Positions 1 to 10,927 of a stretch of 64,000 nucleotides of DNA are shown piece by piece. Under the pieces are notes generated by a model, which had not been told where the DNA came from, ran no database searches, and was given only the letters and a program-made list of their open reading frames with translations. How positions within the stretch are numbered: the stretch's first letter is position 1; every line of letters begins with the position of its first letter. This DNA comes from Sophora flavescens. Its lineage: Eukaryota > Streptophyta > Magnoliopsida > Fabales > Fabaceae. The DNA is taken from positions 81,723,840-81,787,839 of the forward strand of contig CM061068.1 in NCBI GenBank assembly GCA_030762895.1. The letters are read 5' to 3'. The position numbers were made by a program, and so were the translations under genes.

Positions 1-947
1 TATATAATATAAATGGAAATTTTTATTTGGGAAAAATAAGGAATTTTGGAAAATATTACTATTTTAATAATTTATTTCTGTAAGCGTGAATTATGAGTCA
101 CAATGAGAGCGAAACTGTGAAAATATTTTTGCATTGCTAATTTTTACGTAAGAAATTTCGGAATATTATAAAATATTATTTTATGAAATTAATTGGTGAA
201 AATAAGTTAATTAGAATTTTATAAAATTGTTTAAGTGGAAAAAGCTAAATTTTGGCTAAAAAAGCTTTAAAAATAATATTTGACGGCAAATTTGGAAATG
301 TGTAGACGGCAAGTATTTTAAAACGGCAGTGTATATTTTGAGGAAGTAAAACCTCAAGTGACTCATTTTTGTGAAAAACTAAGCTTTATTATTTGAAGAT
401 TTTATTGATGAATTTCCAAATTTAAAAGATTTTATGAAAACAAAAAGTAATTCAACCGTGTTGAAAGTGCTGTTGAACTTAGTAACCGAGACGTCGGGGT
501 ACTAAGGTTCTTTGTTGTTATGGACTTGGGGTCCTTTGGACTTTGAGGTCCTATACTGTATACGTGGTGTATACCGTATTGAAACATTTAAGATGTTTTC
601 TATTACCATGAACCTATGACTGGTGCATCGGTCGAGGGGTGTCGTGATTGAGCACTCGGACTGTGAGGTCCTGTGTTGTAATGAAAGTTTTAAAGGTGTT
701 AAAACTATGTGAGTCGTAAGCCATTTTGAGCTTCGGCAAATAAAGATTGAACACAAAGAAAAGAGTTATCAGCAAAAGTGTTTTGCATGCATTGGCAGAC
801 GTGCCCGCAGTTCTATGTATCATTTACCTGAGGCGTCAGGTATTTCATACTATGTCTTTCTCATTATGCCAAGGGTGGACATTGAGGCCCATCTTCGTTG
901 CTATCACTGGTGCCCTGAGTGTGTATAGTGTGCAATGTGTTTTGGCT

Positions 948-1011
948 GTGTGCCTGTGGCTGTGTGCCTGTGTGGATGGGTTTAAGCTGTGTGCCTGTGT
1001 GCCTGTGTGGC
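948..1011 (+). repeat. Short GTGTGCCTGTG repeat tract
   Basis: The words GTGTGCCTGTGG and GTGTGCCTGTGTG recur four times in about 60 bases. This is a simple degenerate microrepeat inside the presumed LTR. No function is apparent. Confidence 0.6.
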
Positions 1012-1254
1012 AATGGAGCCTGATCAACTCACCATGTGTTGGGATATCTCATGAGATTAGGATGAAATTAGATGATGAATATGAAGTGTTCATGCATAAT
1101 TTTTCAAACGATGATATTTGGGGTGTTGAACCCACTGATAAACTATTTGTTTATAAATGCTTGTATTTGGTAAATGCGTATGTGTTTATGTGGTGGCTAG
1201 TATGTAGTTGTTGAGTAAAATCCATATATTGGTTTCTCACTCTTACATGTTTAG

Positions 1255-1743
1255 ATGGAATCGGATATACCGTTGGTACATTCGAGGGTCCGAACGATCA
1301 CGTTTGATCGAGCGCAGTATGGTAGTGCCTGGGAGATTAACCCTGGGGCACTCAGCGCCGCCTATTATGGTCCCAACAGAGAAGTCATTGGCACAGTGGA
1401 AGAAGGACCACAACAAAGGATACATGTCGTAGAGACTGTCGAGGTATCTCTACCTCCAGTATGGCTATACCTACAATATTTGGATGAGAACGGGTTACTG
1501 GATCTGCCACCTCAGCCAAATCCTCTTCAGATAATAGGACCTGACGAACCTCCCGTTGAGGTGGAGTTAGATGAGGTTGAGGAGGATCCCGAGGAATATG
1601 TTGAGGATGATCTTGAGTTTCACCCTCCAGCTGTTGATGATGAGGATTCTTCCGGAGACGTAGCGGAAGCGGAGGCATCTTCGTCAGATACGTCTATCGT
1701 AGGTGGGGTTGATCATCATGATCTCCCCAATGGGTTTCATTAG
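1255..1743 (+). CDS. 162-aa acidic ORF inside LTR-like sequence, unidentified
   Basis: An open frame of 162 codons starts at ATG 1255 (MESDIPLVHSRVR...) and ends with TAG. The first ~90 residues look globular, with hydrophobic segments such as PPVWLYLQYLDENG. The last ~70 are strongly acidic (EVELDEVEEDPEEYVEDDLE, then DDEDSSGD and a Ser-rich stretch). There is no signal peptide, membrane segment or Cys/His finger. I do not recognise the family. It lies within the presumed long LTR, so it is either an LTR-encoded accessory ORF or a remnant of a retroelement 3' ORF. Its intactness among broken sequences is the main reason to list it. Confidence 0.4.
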   Translation: MESDIPLVHSRVRTITFDRAQYGSAWEINPGALSAAYYGPNREVIGTVEEGPQQRIHVVETVEVSLPPVWLYLQYLDENGLLDLPPQPNPLQIIGPDEPPVEVELDEVEEDPEEYVEDDLEFHPPAVDDEDSSGDVAEAEASSSDTSIVGGVDHHDLPNGFH

Positions 1744-2151
1744 CTTGACCAGCTATAGGTGTAGTTCTGGGGTAACGAGTCTTGTCAGTTTTTGATCTGG
1801 CTACTGAGAGCCATGAGTTTTTGGTATGGTTCTGAACCACTCGTTGCTTATATGTATATGTCTTCTTTTCTTTACTTAGTTTTATGGAGAATAACCTATA
1901 CTCATGAGGGCTCTTTTGTTATCTCCTATTATAGGTAGAGTGTATTAAGAGGTGATGCATATATATAGATATAAACATATGTTTGTTTATGTTTATGATG
2001 GTTCTATGTTTTAAAAAAACAAAAAAAAATTCAGCACTATTTTCGTAAAGAGACAGTTACTCTAAAATATATTTTCCAAAAGTAACCAGCAATTTAATAA
2101 TTTAATTTTCTTTATTTGGGTAATTATGTGATGACCCTCGAAGGGGTGTCG

Positions 2152-2595
2152 CAAGCTTCTTCTCTGGTGGTTTCTTGTTAACTTCAACGGAAGCATTTTT
2201 CTTAGAAATCCCCGTATCTTTTTCTACTACACTTCCTTCTTTTGTAGTTGGCTCTCCCTTTTAGCGAGAATCTGCGATTCAAGATTTCATATGAATGCAT
2301 AGCAACCTCCAACAGGGTTAGTGGCACGAACGTTAGATTGGAAGATGACTGTGTTCATGGCTATATCCCTTTGAACAGGTTTAAGGGGGTTTGATCAATT
2401 TGTTGATTTTGTCAACCCCGAATAAATTATGGGCATTGACGATTTTTTTTGGTGATAATGAGGAAAATATGGTGCAAAAATGCAATAGTTAGGACCACAC
2501 TTCCTTCTTTGTACTTACACGCAACACAAGCTTGATGTGCATTATCATTCCTTAAGATGTTGTTGTTCATGCCTTCATGGAAATACCATTTGCGT
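2152..2595 (-). pseudogene. LBD (LOB-domain) fragment, unit 1 minus arm
   Basis: On the minus strand the reading passes a CVACKY C-block start, is frameshifted just after it, and further down shows the DPVGGC-region equivalent at about 2300-2340 in another frame. LBD proteins are plant transcription factors with a CX2CX6CX3C zinc-finger-like block, a GAS block and a coiled coil. The DPVGGCY form and the CKYQRRKC form of the homologous arms point to the LBD22/27-type clade. This copy is broken and cannot encode a full LOB domain. Confidence 0.7.
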
Positions 2596-2647
2596 CTCCG
2601 CAGACATCTGCTTCGCCCGTAGAGATGTAGATGGCATCTCCATAAAG

Positions 2648-2703
2648 GCATGAACATCAACATCTCAAGGAACTACGATGCGCATCAAGCTTGTGCTGCA
2701 TGA
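2648..2703 (+). pseudogene. LBD stub, unit 1 plus arm (truncated)
   Basis: The sequence starts at ATG 2648 and reads like the first 18 codons of the other plus arms, up to QACAA-type residues, then jumps at 2704 into the unit body (AAAAATATCAGGCG). The rest of the arm is deleted. This is why unit 1 is shorter than the others. Confidence 0.65.
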
Positions 2704-3430
2704 AAAAAATATCAGGCGATTTCATTTAAGATCATGTTTTATAAAATGGATGTGACTCGTCCATCTTTGATATATCTTACATAGTTAATTATGTAAAGAA
2801 TCAGGGAAGTGTTTACAAATCTAACATGGCATGACTGACTGACAAAGGCAAATTCTAACAAACTGAATTAAGTACAAAAAAAAGAAGAAAATCACAAATT
2901 TTAATATGATATTTTAAAACACCTATTTGTAAAGTGGATACATTAATTATTACAAATGCAAAATTTCGTTATAAACTAAATGTCTCTGTATATATGATGA
3001 CTTCTTGTTCCTCGAAACAAGCAGGTGCCAAAATTTTCTAGTCATTAGCAAATAATGCTAACATGGACATAGTATGGTCCACCACGCGCGATACTATGTA
3101 GGCTTTATAGCATTATAAGAAACCCAAATAACTGACATACATAAGACTAATTATAACACCTTGGTCACAAAGACCTAAAAATAGCATAGGTAAGAAATTA
3201 AAGAATTGAACTTACTTTCCTTCTCTATGCTTTGGGCTATGGCCAACACAAGTGAGATTATGTCCCTCCCTATCCACCATTGAAAGAAAACTCTGTTGCA
3301 ACACCTTGAGGCAAAACATAGACGCCGTGAACAAAAAGATTTTGGCTCTCTTAGGTAAAAACTAACGCATAGCAGATAAGCTACCTGATAGCGGGTGAAT
3401 TCATAACGGATAACGGATTGTTGATAAGAT
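2704..3430. repeat. Unit 1 body, moderately AT-rich, with conserved exon-like segments
   Basis: This block recurs after each LBD pair (for example 11460-12200, 19340-20180, 22580-23330, 29680-30370, 41430-42140). It holds words shared by all copies, such as GACTTCTTGTTCCTC and CACCTTGGTCACAAAGGCC. A minus-strand exon-like reading in it is listed separately. Confidence 0.7.
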
Positions 3431-3435
3431 AGCAT
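3000..3435 (-). pseudogene. Exon-like reading conserved between units, unidentified
   Basis: On the minus strand an 86-codon frame (3175-3435) contains FYLREPKSFCSRR and WWIGRDIISLVLAIAQSIEK and ends at a GTAAGT-like donor near 3215. About 80 bases on, TATGTCAG looks like an acceptor, and a second reading (about 3000-3140) resembles one at 41609-41857 (...VSYNAMNTIPS..). The same two readings recur at 12021-12257, 27779-28144 and near 19990-20150, with different stops. I do not recognise the protein. It may be a decayed host gene that was part of the founding unit. Confidence 0.3.
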
Positions 3436-3950
3436 ATTTGATTTGAAGTGATTGGTAAAACTAGCCGATAAACGTAAAATGACATAAAAAGGACTTGTGT
3501 ATATATTTTTAAAATAAATTATATATATATAATATTTATATTATTTATTCTAAATTAATTTTCAATTTTAATAATTTAATTTCAATTATTTAATATTTCA
3601 ATTTTAAGTTCAATATTAATTAATTTTTATAAATAAAATGGAGTAATAAAAATAAAATGGTATATTGATATGATTTTTGTATAATTTTTTTTACAGATAA
3701 AAATATATTTATATTTTTTATCTTAAAAATAAATATAAATTTTAAAATTAATTCTTATTTATATACTTTGTTAAGTGAATAAATTTTAAACTTTTTTAAT
3801 ATTCAAATTTATAATAAGGAAAAAAATGGAAGAAAAAAAATGATAAAAGCTATAAGTTTAAATGCTACTTTAAGTAGCGTCTGGAAAAAACGCTATAAGC
3901 TATGAAAAATCGTTAAAAGCTTGTTTTTTAAAACAGTTACCAAACGAACT
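3430..3950. repeat. AT-rich MITE-like segment at unit end
   Basis: The segment opens with GATTGGTAAAACTAGC and closes with the opposite-strand counterpart (TTTAAAACAGTTACCAAAC; in other units AGCTAGTTTTAAAAATGGTTACCAAA). It is almost only A and T between. Copies end units 2, 3, 4 and 5 as well. The imperfect terminal inversion suggests a MITE amplified with the unit, but I could not define a target duplication. Confidence 0.4.
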
Positions 3951-3954
3951 ACTC

Positions 3955-4385
3955 ATCGAGAGCTCCTTCTCTGGCGGTTTCTAGTTAATTTCAACGGAAG
4001 CATTTTTCTTAGAAATCCACGTATCTTTTTCTACCACATTTCCTTCTTTTGTCGTTGGCTCTCCCTTGTAGCGATGAATCTACGATTCAAGATTATGTAT
4101 GAATGCATAGCAACCTCCAACAGGGTCAATGGCATGAAAGTTAGATTGGAAGATGACCGTGTTCATGGTTATATCCCTTTGAACAAGTTTAAGGGGGTTT
4201 GATCAAGTTGTTGATTTTGTAAACCCCGAATAAATTATGGGCATTGACGAATCTTTTTTGGTGATAATGAGAAAAATATGGTGCGAAAATGCAATAGTTA
4301 GGACCACACTTCCTTCATTGTACTTACACGCAACACAATCTTGATGTGCATTATCATTCCTTGAGATGTTGTTGTTCATGCCTTT
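3955..4385 (-). pseudogene. LBD fragment, unit 2 minus arm
   Basis: The minus-strand reading gives ...NAHQDCVACKYNEGS.., that is the first two Cys of the C-block, and then leaves frame because one base is missing relative to the plus arms at CKY. The later DPVGGC region is recognisable near 4100. The arm faces away from its plus partner across a spacer of about 110 bases. Confidence 0.75.
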
Positions 4386-4497
4386 CTGGAAATACCATTT
4401 GCGTCTCCGTTGGCGAAGTAGATGCAGTCCAAAAAATGAGATAAAAAATCTACATGTGATTCGCCCGCAGAGACGTAGATGGTATCTCCACGAAGGC

Positions 4498-4830
4498 GTG
4501 AACATCAACATCTCAAGGAACTGTGACGCGCATCAAGCTTGTGATGCATACAAATATCAAAGAAGGAAGTGTGATCCTAACTGCATTTTCGCACTACACT
4601 TACCTCACGATTGCCAAAAACAATTTGTCAACGCCTATAAATTATTCAGGGTTGGCAAATTCAACAACTTGATCAAACCCTATAACCTTGTTCAAAGGGA
4701 TAAAGCCATGAACACCATCATCTTCAACAACTTGAAGCATTGGATCAATCTTTTGGAAGTTGTAGAAGCCACTATGAAGTTTTTCCATTAATTAACCACT
4801 ATTGGATATTTTGATGTATTTCAAAAATAT
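4498..4830 (+). pseudogene. LBD fragment, unit 2 plus arm
   Basis: The usual ATG is GTG here (4498). The reading contains the LOB C-block as CDAYKYQRRKCDPNC, with the second Cys changed to Tyr, then FVNAYKLF and FNNLIKP-like GAS-block residues. After MNTIIF the frame leaves the LOB register, which continues one base off as DQSFGGC. The open frame runs to a TAA at about 4791. With a lost Cys and a frameshift it cannot be a working LBD factor. Confidence 0.8.
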
Positions 4831-4979
4831 TAAAAAAATGGGTTAAATTTTGAGTTTATTTTTGACTTGGTCTTATTGTATGATTTGATTTTATCTTATC
4901 TTATCTTATCATATTATATCTTCGCTAAATTTATATTATCTTATCAAACAAAATTGGTTACTACTAGTGGAAAATATAC

Positions 4980-5270
4980 ATTAGACGGTAAAGGTTTACG
5001 TCAGTTAACCAAAAACTAGACGTTAAAAAAGGGGCGGTGGCAGTTTTGTAAATATCAGACTTCATTAATTCACTGTTAACGTCAGTTGTTTTAAGGACTG
5101 ACGTTAAAAGTGAGGCGGTGGCAATTTTGTAAATATTAAATCACTATTTGCGTCAGTTGTTTAATGAACTGACGTTATTAACACTTTTAACGTCAGTTGT
5201 TTATAAAACTGACGTTAGAAGTGTGATTTTTACTTCAGTTAAATAAATAACTGACGTAAATAATCAACTC
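4980..5270. repeat. CACTA1 left subterminal repeats
   Basis: The word CGTCAGTT and its inverse AACTGACG alternate as short inverted pairs separated by 4-10 bases. In En/Spm-like elements such subterminal repeats are the binding sites of the TNPA-type protein. A second block of the same motif lies at 6296-6745. Confidence 0.85.
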
Positions 5271-5469
5271 ATTCCTATCTTTCTTTCGTTGTCATCATCT
5301 CCCTGTTGTCACTCTTAACGCAGATCATCACTCCATATATAGTGCAGTTTATTTCAATTTTTTTTTTAAAAAAGTTTATTTTTAATCTTAATTAATTAGC
5401 TTGAATTAGTAAACAAATTCTTGTGCAAATTAAAATAAATAAACACTTAACATAAAACAAGTTATATAT

Positions 5470-6280
5470 GTATAATCAAATCGTATCTTACTGAAGCGAT
5501 TCATAAGTTACAATTACATGATTAAAAGATAAAAAATTTCCTCAAGATAGCACTAAAATATAAAAAAGTTTCTGCTTCAACATCATTTTCTTCTCAGTCC
5601 TGTCCTCAGAAACTCCGATATTGAATGCATCTCCTCCCTTACTTGAAGTCCTTGATGCTCCATCCGAATCCACAGTCAATTTGGAGCCAAAGCAGAGTGA
5701 AGGGTGCACTCGATCTGTTTCAGCAATATTCTTGGAACAGCCACTTGGTTCCAAAGCTGAGGTTTTGGAACTGTAGCTGCTGATTCTCCAGAAGGATGAT
5801 GTTGTGTGCAATTCACATAATGCGGTTTACACAACCTTATCACCCATGTAATGTGATTTACTCAAACTCAGAAGTTGTTTGACCATTAAGACAGAGACCT
5901 TTAAGTCTAGGTATAGGAAGAAAGAGTGATGAAGTTAATCTCCATGGCAGAGCCATATTGTGAAGCAGAAAAATTAAAGGAAGGAAGGAAGCTATTTATA
6001 GGAGTAGGGGATGAAGTTACTAGGCGTCGTAAGTTGCTAAAAAATTAAATTGATCATTAAGAGCATTAGGTTCCAAGACGCATTGGGAGTTGGCAATCAT
6101 ATATTATAAACGTGCAGAAAAGAAAACGCCCGAAGGAATAGGAAGAAATAGACCTTTAAGTCTAGCTAGGTATAAACTTAGTGCTCATAAAGAGGATTAT
6201 AGGTTACAATGTGCATGGGTAAGTAGCACAGCAGTAATGGGTAATTTAGTATCAGAGTAGTCAAAGGAATGAATGCTTTA
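5470..6280 (-). other. Gene-like insert between two subterminal blocks of CACTA1
   Basis: This stretch splits the left subterminal repeats in two. It lacks the repeat motif and has a different base composition. On the minus strand 5542-5811 an 89-codon frame reads MHTTSSFWRISSYSSKTSAL.. and is polar and Ser-rich. I could not identify it. The phrase GACCTTTAAGTCTAG occurs twice (5899 and 6151). It is probably a captured host fragment. Confidence 0.35.
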
Positions 6281-6295
6281 ATTTTGCAGAAACTT

Positions 6296-6745
6296 ATACA
6301 CTTTTAACGTCAGTTGTTGAATAAAACTGACGTTAAAAGTGTTTTTAAAATAAAAAATATTTATTTTTAACGTCAGTTGTTTATACAATTGACGTTAAAA
6401 GTGTGATTTTTACTTCAGTTAAATAAATAGCTGACGTAAATAATCCTATGTCCCTATATGCCCTGTTGTCACTCTTAACACAGGTCTCAGAGCCATTTTG
6501 TGAAGGAATAGAAATATAGAGGAAAAGAAGAGGCAGTATTACAGACTGATACAGAATAATGGTACTTTATAAAGAGAATGATTTTTACACAGCACTTTTA
6601 ACGTCAGTTGAATTCAACAACTGAGGTTAAAAGTATTTTTTTTTTAAAAAAATATTAATATTTAACGTCAGTTGTTTAATACAACTGACGTTAAATAAAT
6701 TCTTTTAACGTCAGTTGTTTAATAAAACTGACGTTAAATGTTGTT
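6296..6745. repeat. CACTA1 inner left subterminal repeats
   Basis: Six or more inverted pairs of AACGTCAGTTG / CAACTGACGTT are spread over 450 bases, including near-perfect hairpins at 6304-6337, 6368-6402, 6598-6630, 6663-6693 and 6705-6736. A short segment (6430-6590) without the motif separates two groups. Confidence 0.85.
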
Positions 6746-7264
6746 TTATTTTTTGCTTTTTGATTATAACGTTTACACCCACGCGCCTTCTGAACTTCGC
6801 TCTGTACGTACGTCTCTTTTCTATTTTCATCACGCTCAACCCTAGATCACTCTCAACCCTCACTCTCGCTCTCACCCAGCACAAAACCCAAATCGCGAGC
6901 TCATCTCCACCGCAACCACCGCGAGGGCTTCTTCACCACCACTGTGAGGTACACTATTAACTCTAACTCTGTCTTTCCATTCATTCTTTGCAATAACTTG
7001 ACATCTCTCTTTCCCCTTCCCGCGCACTAACTCTCCTTGTCCCTCTACTCTCAGTAACCACATCGAACGTTGGCCACCACTCGAGCGATTCCTCCCAACC
7101 ACCACGCGAGAACCTATTTCTGGTGAGTATTTAGGGCACATTTTTGTATTTTTGGTTTTGAGTGTATGTTGAAACTGTAGTCTCAGTAGTTGAAACTTGA
7201 AACCGTGAGTTTGAGTTGTTTGGAATGTACGTCTCTATTTTTGGTTTTGAGTGCATGTTGCTCT

Positions 7265-7395
7265 GCTGGTTGATCTGTCACGGCCGTGATGCTCATCACG
7301 GCTAGGCCGTGATCAGTTCTGCCTGTGATGGCATGGTCTGGTTCAGTTGGCATGTTACGGCCGTGATGGACATCACTGCCAGGCCGTGACCAGTG
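7265..7395. repeat. Duplicated GC-rich palindromic motif in CACTA1 5' region
   Basis: Two copies of a ~45-base segment occur, at about 7278-7318 and 7356-7395. Each has ACGGCCGTGATG, then a short spacer, then CATCAC..AGGCCGTGA. The CGGCCG core and the inverted GTGAT/ATCAC words make each copy hairpin-capable. They lie just upstream of a splice-acceptor-like CTACAG (7469-7474) and the transposase ATG. Confidence 0.6.
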
Positions 7396-7486
7396 CTTGG
7401 CAATCTTCAAAAACTATAGTTTTCAATCTCCCGTATTGTCCTTATATTGGATATATGTTTTGTATGTCTACAGGACCTATCTAGTT

Positions 7487-10400
7487 ATGGATCGTAGTTG
7501 GATGGTTTGTAAGCGTACTAGTGCTGAGTATTTGAAGGGGGTGGGAGAATTTATAGAATTTGCTCAAAGGAATGTTCCTAATAGTAATGGAATGTTTTGT
7601 TGTCCTTGTGTCAAGTGTTTGAATACGAGGAAATGTACGGTGAAGGATATACGTACTCATTTGATTTGTGAAGGGATTTGCTTGAGTTATACAAGATGGA
7701 TATGGCATGGTGATGTGTTGTTGAGTAGTACGGCGAGTGACTCCCAACGTGAGGACGTTGACGTGGATATGGAGGATGATCGAGTAGAGGACATGATCCG
7801 TGATATTGGACAATAATCTTTTCATCGAGCTCATGTGTATGATAGGTTGTGCGGTGATGCGGATAAGCCTTTATATCCAGGGTGTACTACTCATACACGG
7901 TTGTCGGCGGTGCTAAAATTGGTTTGTGTGAAGGCGAGAAATGGTTGGACCGATAAAAGCTTCACGGAATTGCTTGAAGTGTTGAAAGACTTGCTTCCGG
8001 AGGACAACACATTGCCTGACCGTAACTATGAGTCCAAGAAGGTATTGTGTCCTATGGGTATGGAGTATAAGAAGATACACGCATGCCCCAATGATTGCAT
8101 ACTGTACACCGGTGTTCATGAAGACAATCACGATTGCCCCAAATGTGGGTTATCACGATACAAAGTGAAGGGTGGTGATGATGATGATGATCTTGATGAT
8201 GTGAGAAAAAAGGGTCCTCCTGCGAAGGTGTTGTGGTATCTTCCAATAATTCCAAGGTTCAAGCGATTGTTTGCCAATGCGAAAGATGCGAAGAATCTTA
8301 GATGGCATAATGATGAGAGGAAACATGATGGAAAGGTTCGTCATCCTGCTGATTCTATTCAATGGAAGAATATCGATACTATGTTTCCGGATTTCGCCGA
8401 TGAGCCAAGAAACCTTAAGCTTGGACTTGCTACGGATGGAATGAATCCTTATGGTAACATGAGTAGTATTCATAGTTCATGGCCTGTTCTGTTGGTAATT
8501 TACAACATGCCCCCTTGGTTGTGCATGAAGCGCAAATACATGATGTTGTCTATGATTATTTCGGGCCCAAAGCAACCGGGAAATGACTTAGATGTTTATC
8601 TAGGTCCCTTGATTGAAGACTTGAAAACGCTGTGGGTGGAAGGTGTTGATGTAGTTGATGGGTATTCTCATGAGACTTTCAAGCTTCGTGCCATGTTATT
8701 TTGCACCATCAACGACTTTCCAGCATACGGTAACTTGTTCGGGTACAGTGTTAAGGGGCATAAAGCATGCCCTATATGTGAAGAAGGCACATGCTACACT
8801 CAGTTGCATCATGGAAAGAAGACGGTTTACCTTGGGCATCGGAGATTTCTTAGACGTGATCACCCATATCGTAAGATGAAAAAAGCTTTCAATGGATTCC
8901 AAGAGACAGAAGAAGCGCCGGCAGCCTTAATTGGAGAGCAGGTTTATCAGAGGGTAAAGGACATCGATGTTATATTCGGCAAGTCCAAAAAGAAAGGTAA
9001 AGCTGTTGAGAAAAACATATGGAAGAAGAGGTCGATATTCTTTGATCTTCCATACTGGCGCAAGCTTGATGTCAGACACTGCATTGATGTGATGCATGTG
9101 GAGAAAAATGTGTGTGATAGTGTGATCGGGATGCTTCTCAACATTCAGGGCAAGACAAAGGATGGTGTGAATGCTCGTCTCGAACTCGTTGCTATGGGTA
9201 TACGAGAGCAGTTAGCTCCAGTTGTTGAGGATGGTAAGCGGACTTATTTGCCGCCAGCATGTCATACTTTGTCAAAAAAAGAGAGACAAAGTTTCTGCGG
9301 GTGTCTTCAGGGCATCAAAGTTCCACATGGTTACTCTTCAAATATGAAGAGGCTTGTCTCTAGTGATCTTAAATTGGTTGGCTTGAAGTCTCATGATTGT
9401 CACATCTTGATGCAACAACTTATGCCCGTTGCTATTCGTGGTATTGCTACAAAAAATGTGAGACATGCCATTACTCGGTTGTGATCATTCTTCAATTCTA
9501 TATGTAGCAAAGTCGTTGACCCCCGTATGTTGGATGACTTGGAAGTTGAGGCTGCTACAATCTTGTGCCAATTGGAGATGTATTTTCCTCCTTCCTTTTT
9601 TCGACATAATGGTTCACTTAATTGTTCATTTGGTGAGGGAGATTAGATTATGTGGGCCGGTTTTTCTAAGATGGATCTACCCAGTTGAGCGCTACATGAA
9701 GATCTTGAAAGGGTACGTGAAGAATCCTCATCGTCCGGAAGCATCTATTGTTCAAAGGTATGTTGCAGAAGAAGCTATTGAGTTTTGTTCGGACTACCTT
9801 CATAACACGGATCCTATAGGGGTTCCTAAGCCTCGGCATGATGAGATCAGATGTCAAGGTAAGGGTACACATGGCTTAAGAATTAATAGGAAGGATCGGG
9901 AGGAAGTGCTTCAAGCACATTTGTATGTATTGAACAACATCGAATGTGTTCAGCCTTTCTTATTTGAACATAAAAGAAAAGTCAATCAAGAAAACCCTCG
10001 AATGAGCGAAAGGTGGTTGTTGAACAAGCATAACAAGACTTTCTTACTATGGTTCAAGCAAGAAATGCTTAAGGATGGTAGTACTGCTTCTGATGACGTA
10101 AAATGGCTAGCACGTGGGCCTAACTTCAACGTCATATGTTGGAGCGGATACGACATAAATAACTTTTCCTTTTATATAAAGGAACAAGATAACAAGAGTA
10201 CCATGCAAAATAGTGGGGTTATGATCGTGGCCGAAGTAATGCACTTCTCTAGTGCAAAGGACACAAAACCCGTTACAGCACCGAGACCTTACTTTGGATA
10301 TATTGAAGATATTTGGGTGCTCGGTTTCACTAAGCTTACGGTGCCGGTATTTAAATGTAAGTGGGTTGATAGTAACGGTGGTGTACAAACCGACGAATTG

Positions 10401-10664
10401 GGGTTCACATTGGTAGACCTCAACAAGTTAGGTCATATAAATGAGCCTTTCATAATGGCTTCCCAAGCAAAACAAGTGTTCTACATCACTGATCCTTCTA
10501 ACAAAAGGTTGTCCGTGGTTCTCCAAGGAAAAAGCATGTATAATGGTAGTGATGAAAATGAAGATTCAAATCTTGATATTCCTGAGACTCCTTCTTTTTC
10601 AACAAACATGCATGCCTACTATAATCGAGGAGACACAGGTGGACGATGTACATGCCACCCGTGA
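7487..10664 (+). pseudogene. CACTA1 transposase (TNPD/Transposase_21 type), broken
   Basis: The start is ATG 7487 (MDRSWMVCKR..), 13 bases after an acceptor-like CTACAG. Domains in order are Transpos_assoc (7490-7740, with CPCVKC and a WHGD end), Transposase_21 (about 8100-9150, including CPNDCILY, CPKCG, ATDGMNPYGN and MHVEKNV), DUF4218 (about 9520-9850) and DUF4216 (about 10100-10500). The protein would cut and paste the element. Three lesions break it: TAA at 7814-7816, TGA at 9482-9484, both in frame, and a one-base gain in a T run at about 9596-9601. The remaining frames are long and collinear, so inactivation is fairly recent. The Asp run at 8175-8190 is a GAT microrepeat. Confidence 0.92.
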
Positions 10665-10927
10665 TGATCATCACGAAGGGATATTGATATAGGTAGTTTA
10701 AACTTAGTATACATTTATTTTTATTTATATTTATGTATTTATTTTGAGTTATAACCTATGTTAATAAATATATATTGTTTCTGAATACATATATATGGAT
10801 CATTATTCCATTTTTCCTTTGCAATTCTGTAATGTGTGTGATATTACGTATTCTTGGGATATTTACTTGAATGCGAGGGATGGCTGAGGGGAGTGATATT
10901 TTAAAACTGAATTTAAAAAAAAAATAC

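Larger units (their letters stand above)
1..2151 (+). mobile_element. Long LTR remnant, probably Ty3/gypsy (3' part or solo LTR)
   Basis: The stretch is AT-rich at its left side, becomes more GC-balanced around 480-1750, and ends in GGGTGTCGCA just before the LBD array starts. A long LTR with a short-inverted, 'GGGTGT..CA'-type end is usual for plant chromoviruses, and no gag or pol is visible. The 5' end lies outside the window, so whether this is a solo LTR or a 3' LTR cannot be decided. Apart from the ORF at 1255 and a short GTGTGCCT-rich tract, I see no other structure in it. The lineage is an inference from style only. Confidence 0.4.

Noticed and set aside
5000..5270. CRISPR-like array of short repeats
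   Set aside because: The repeats are inverted pairs at a CACTA end without regular spacers, in a plant genome.
6872..7141. 89-codon minus-strand frame
   Set aside because: It is antisense to the pyrimidine-rich leader of CACTA1, with no similarity and no start context.
8052..8255. His-rich minus-strand frame
   Set aside because: It is the opposite strand of the GAT repeat (Asp run) in the CACTA1 transposase.
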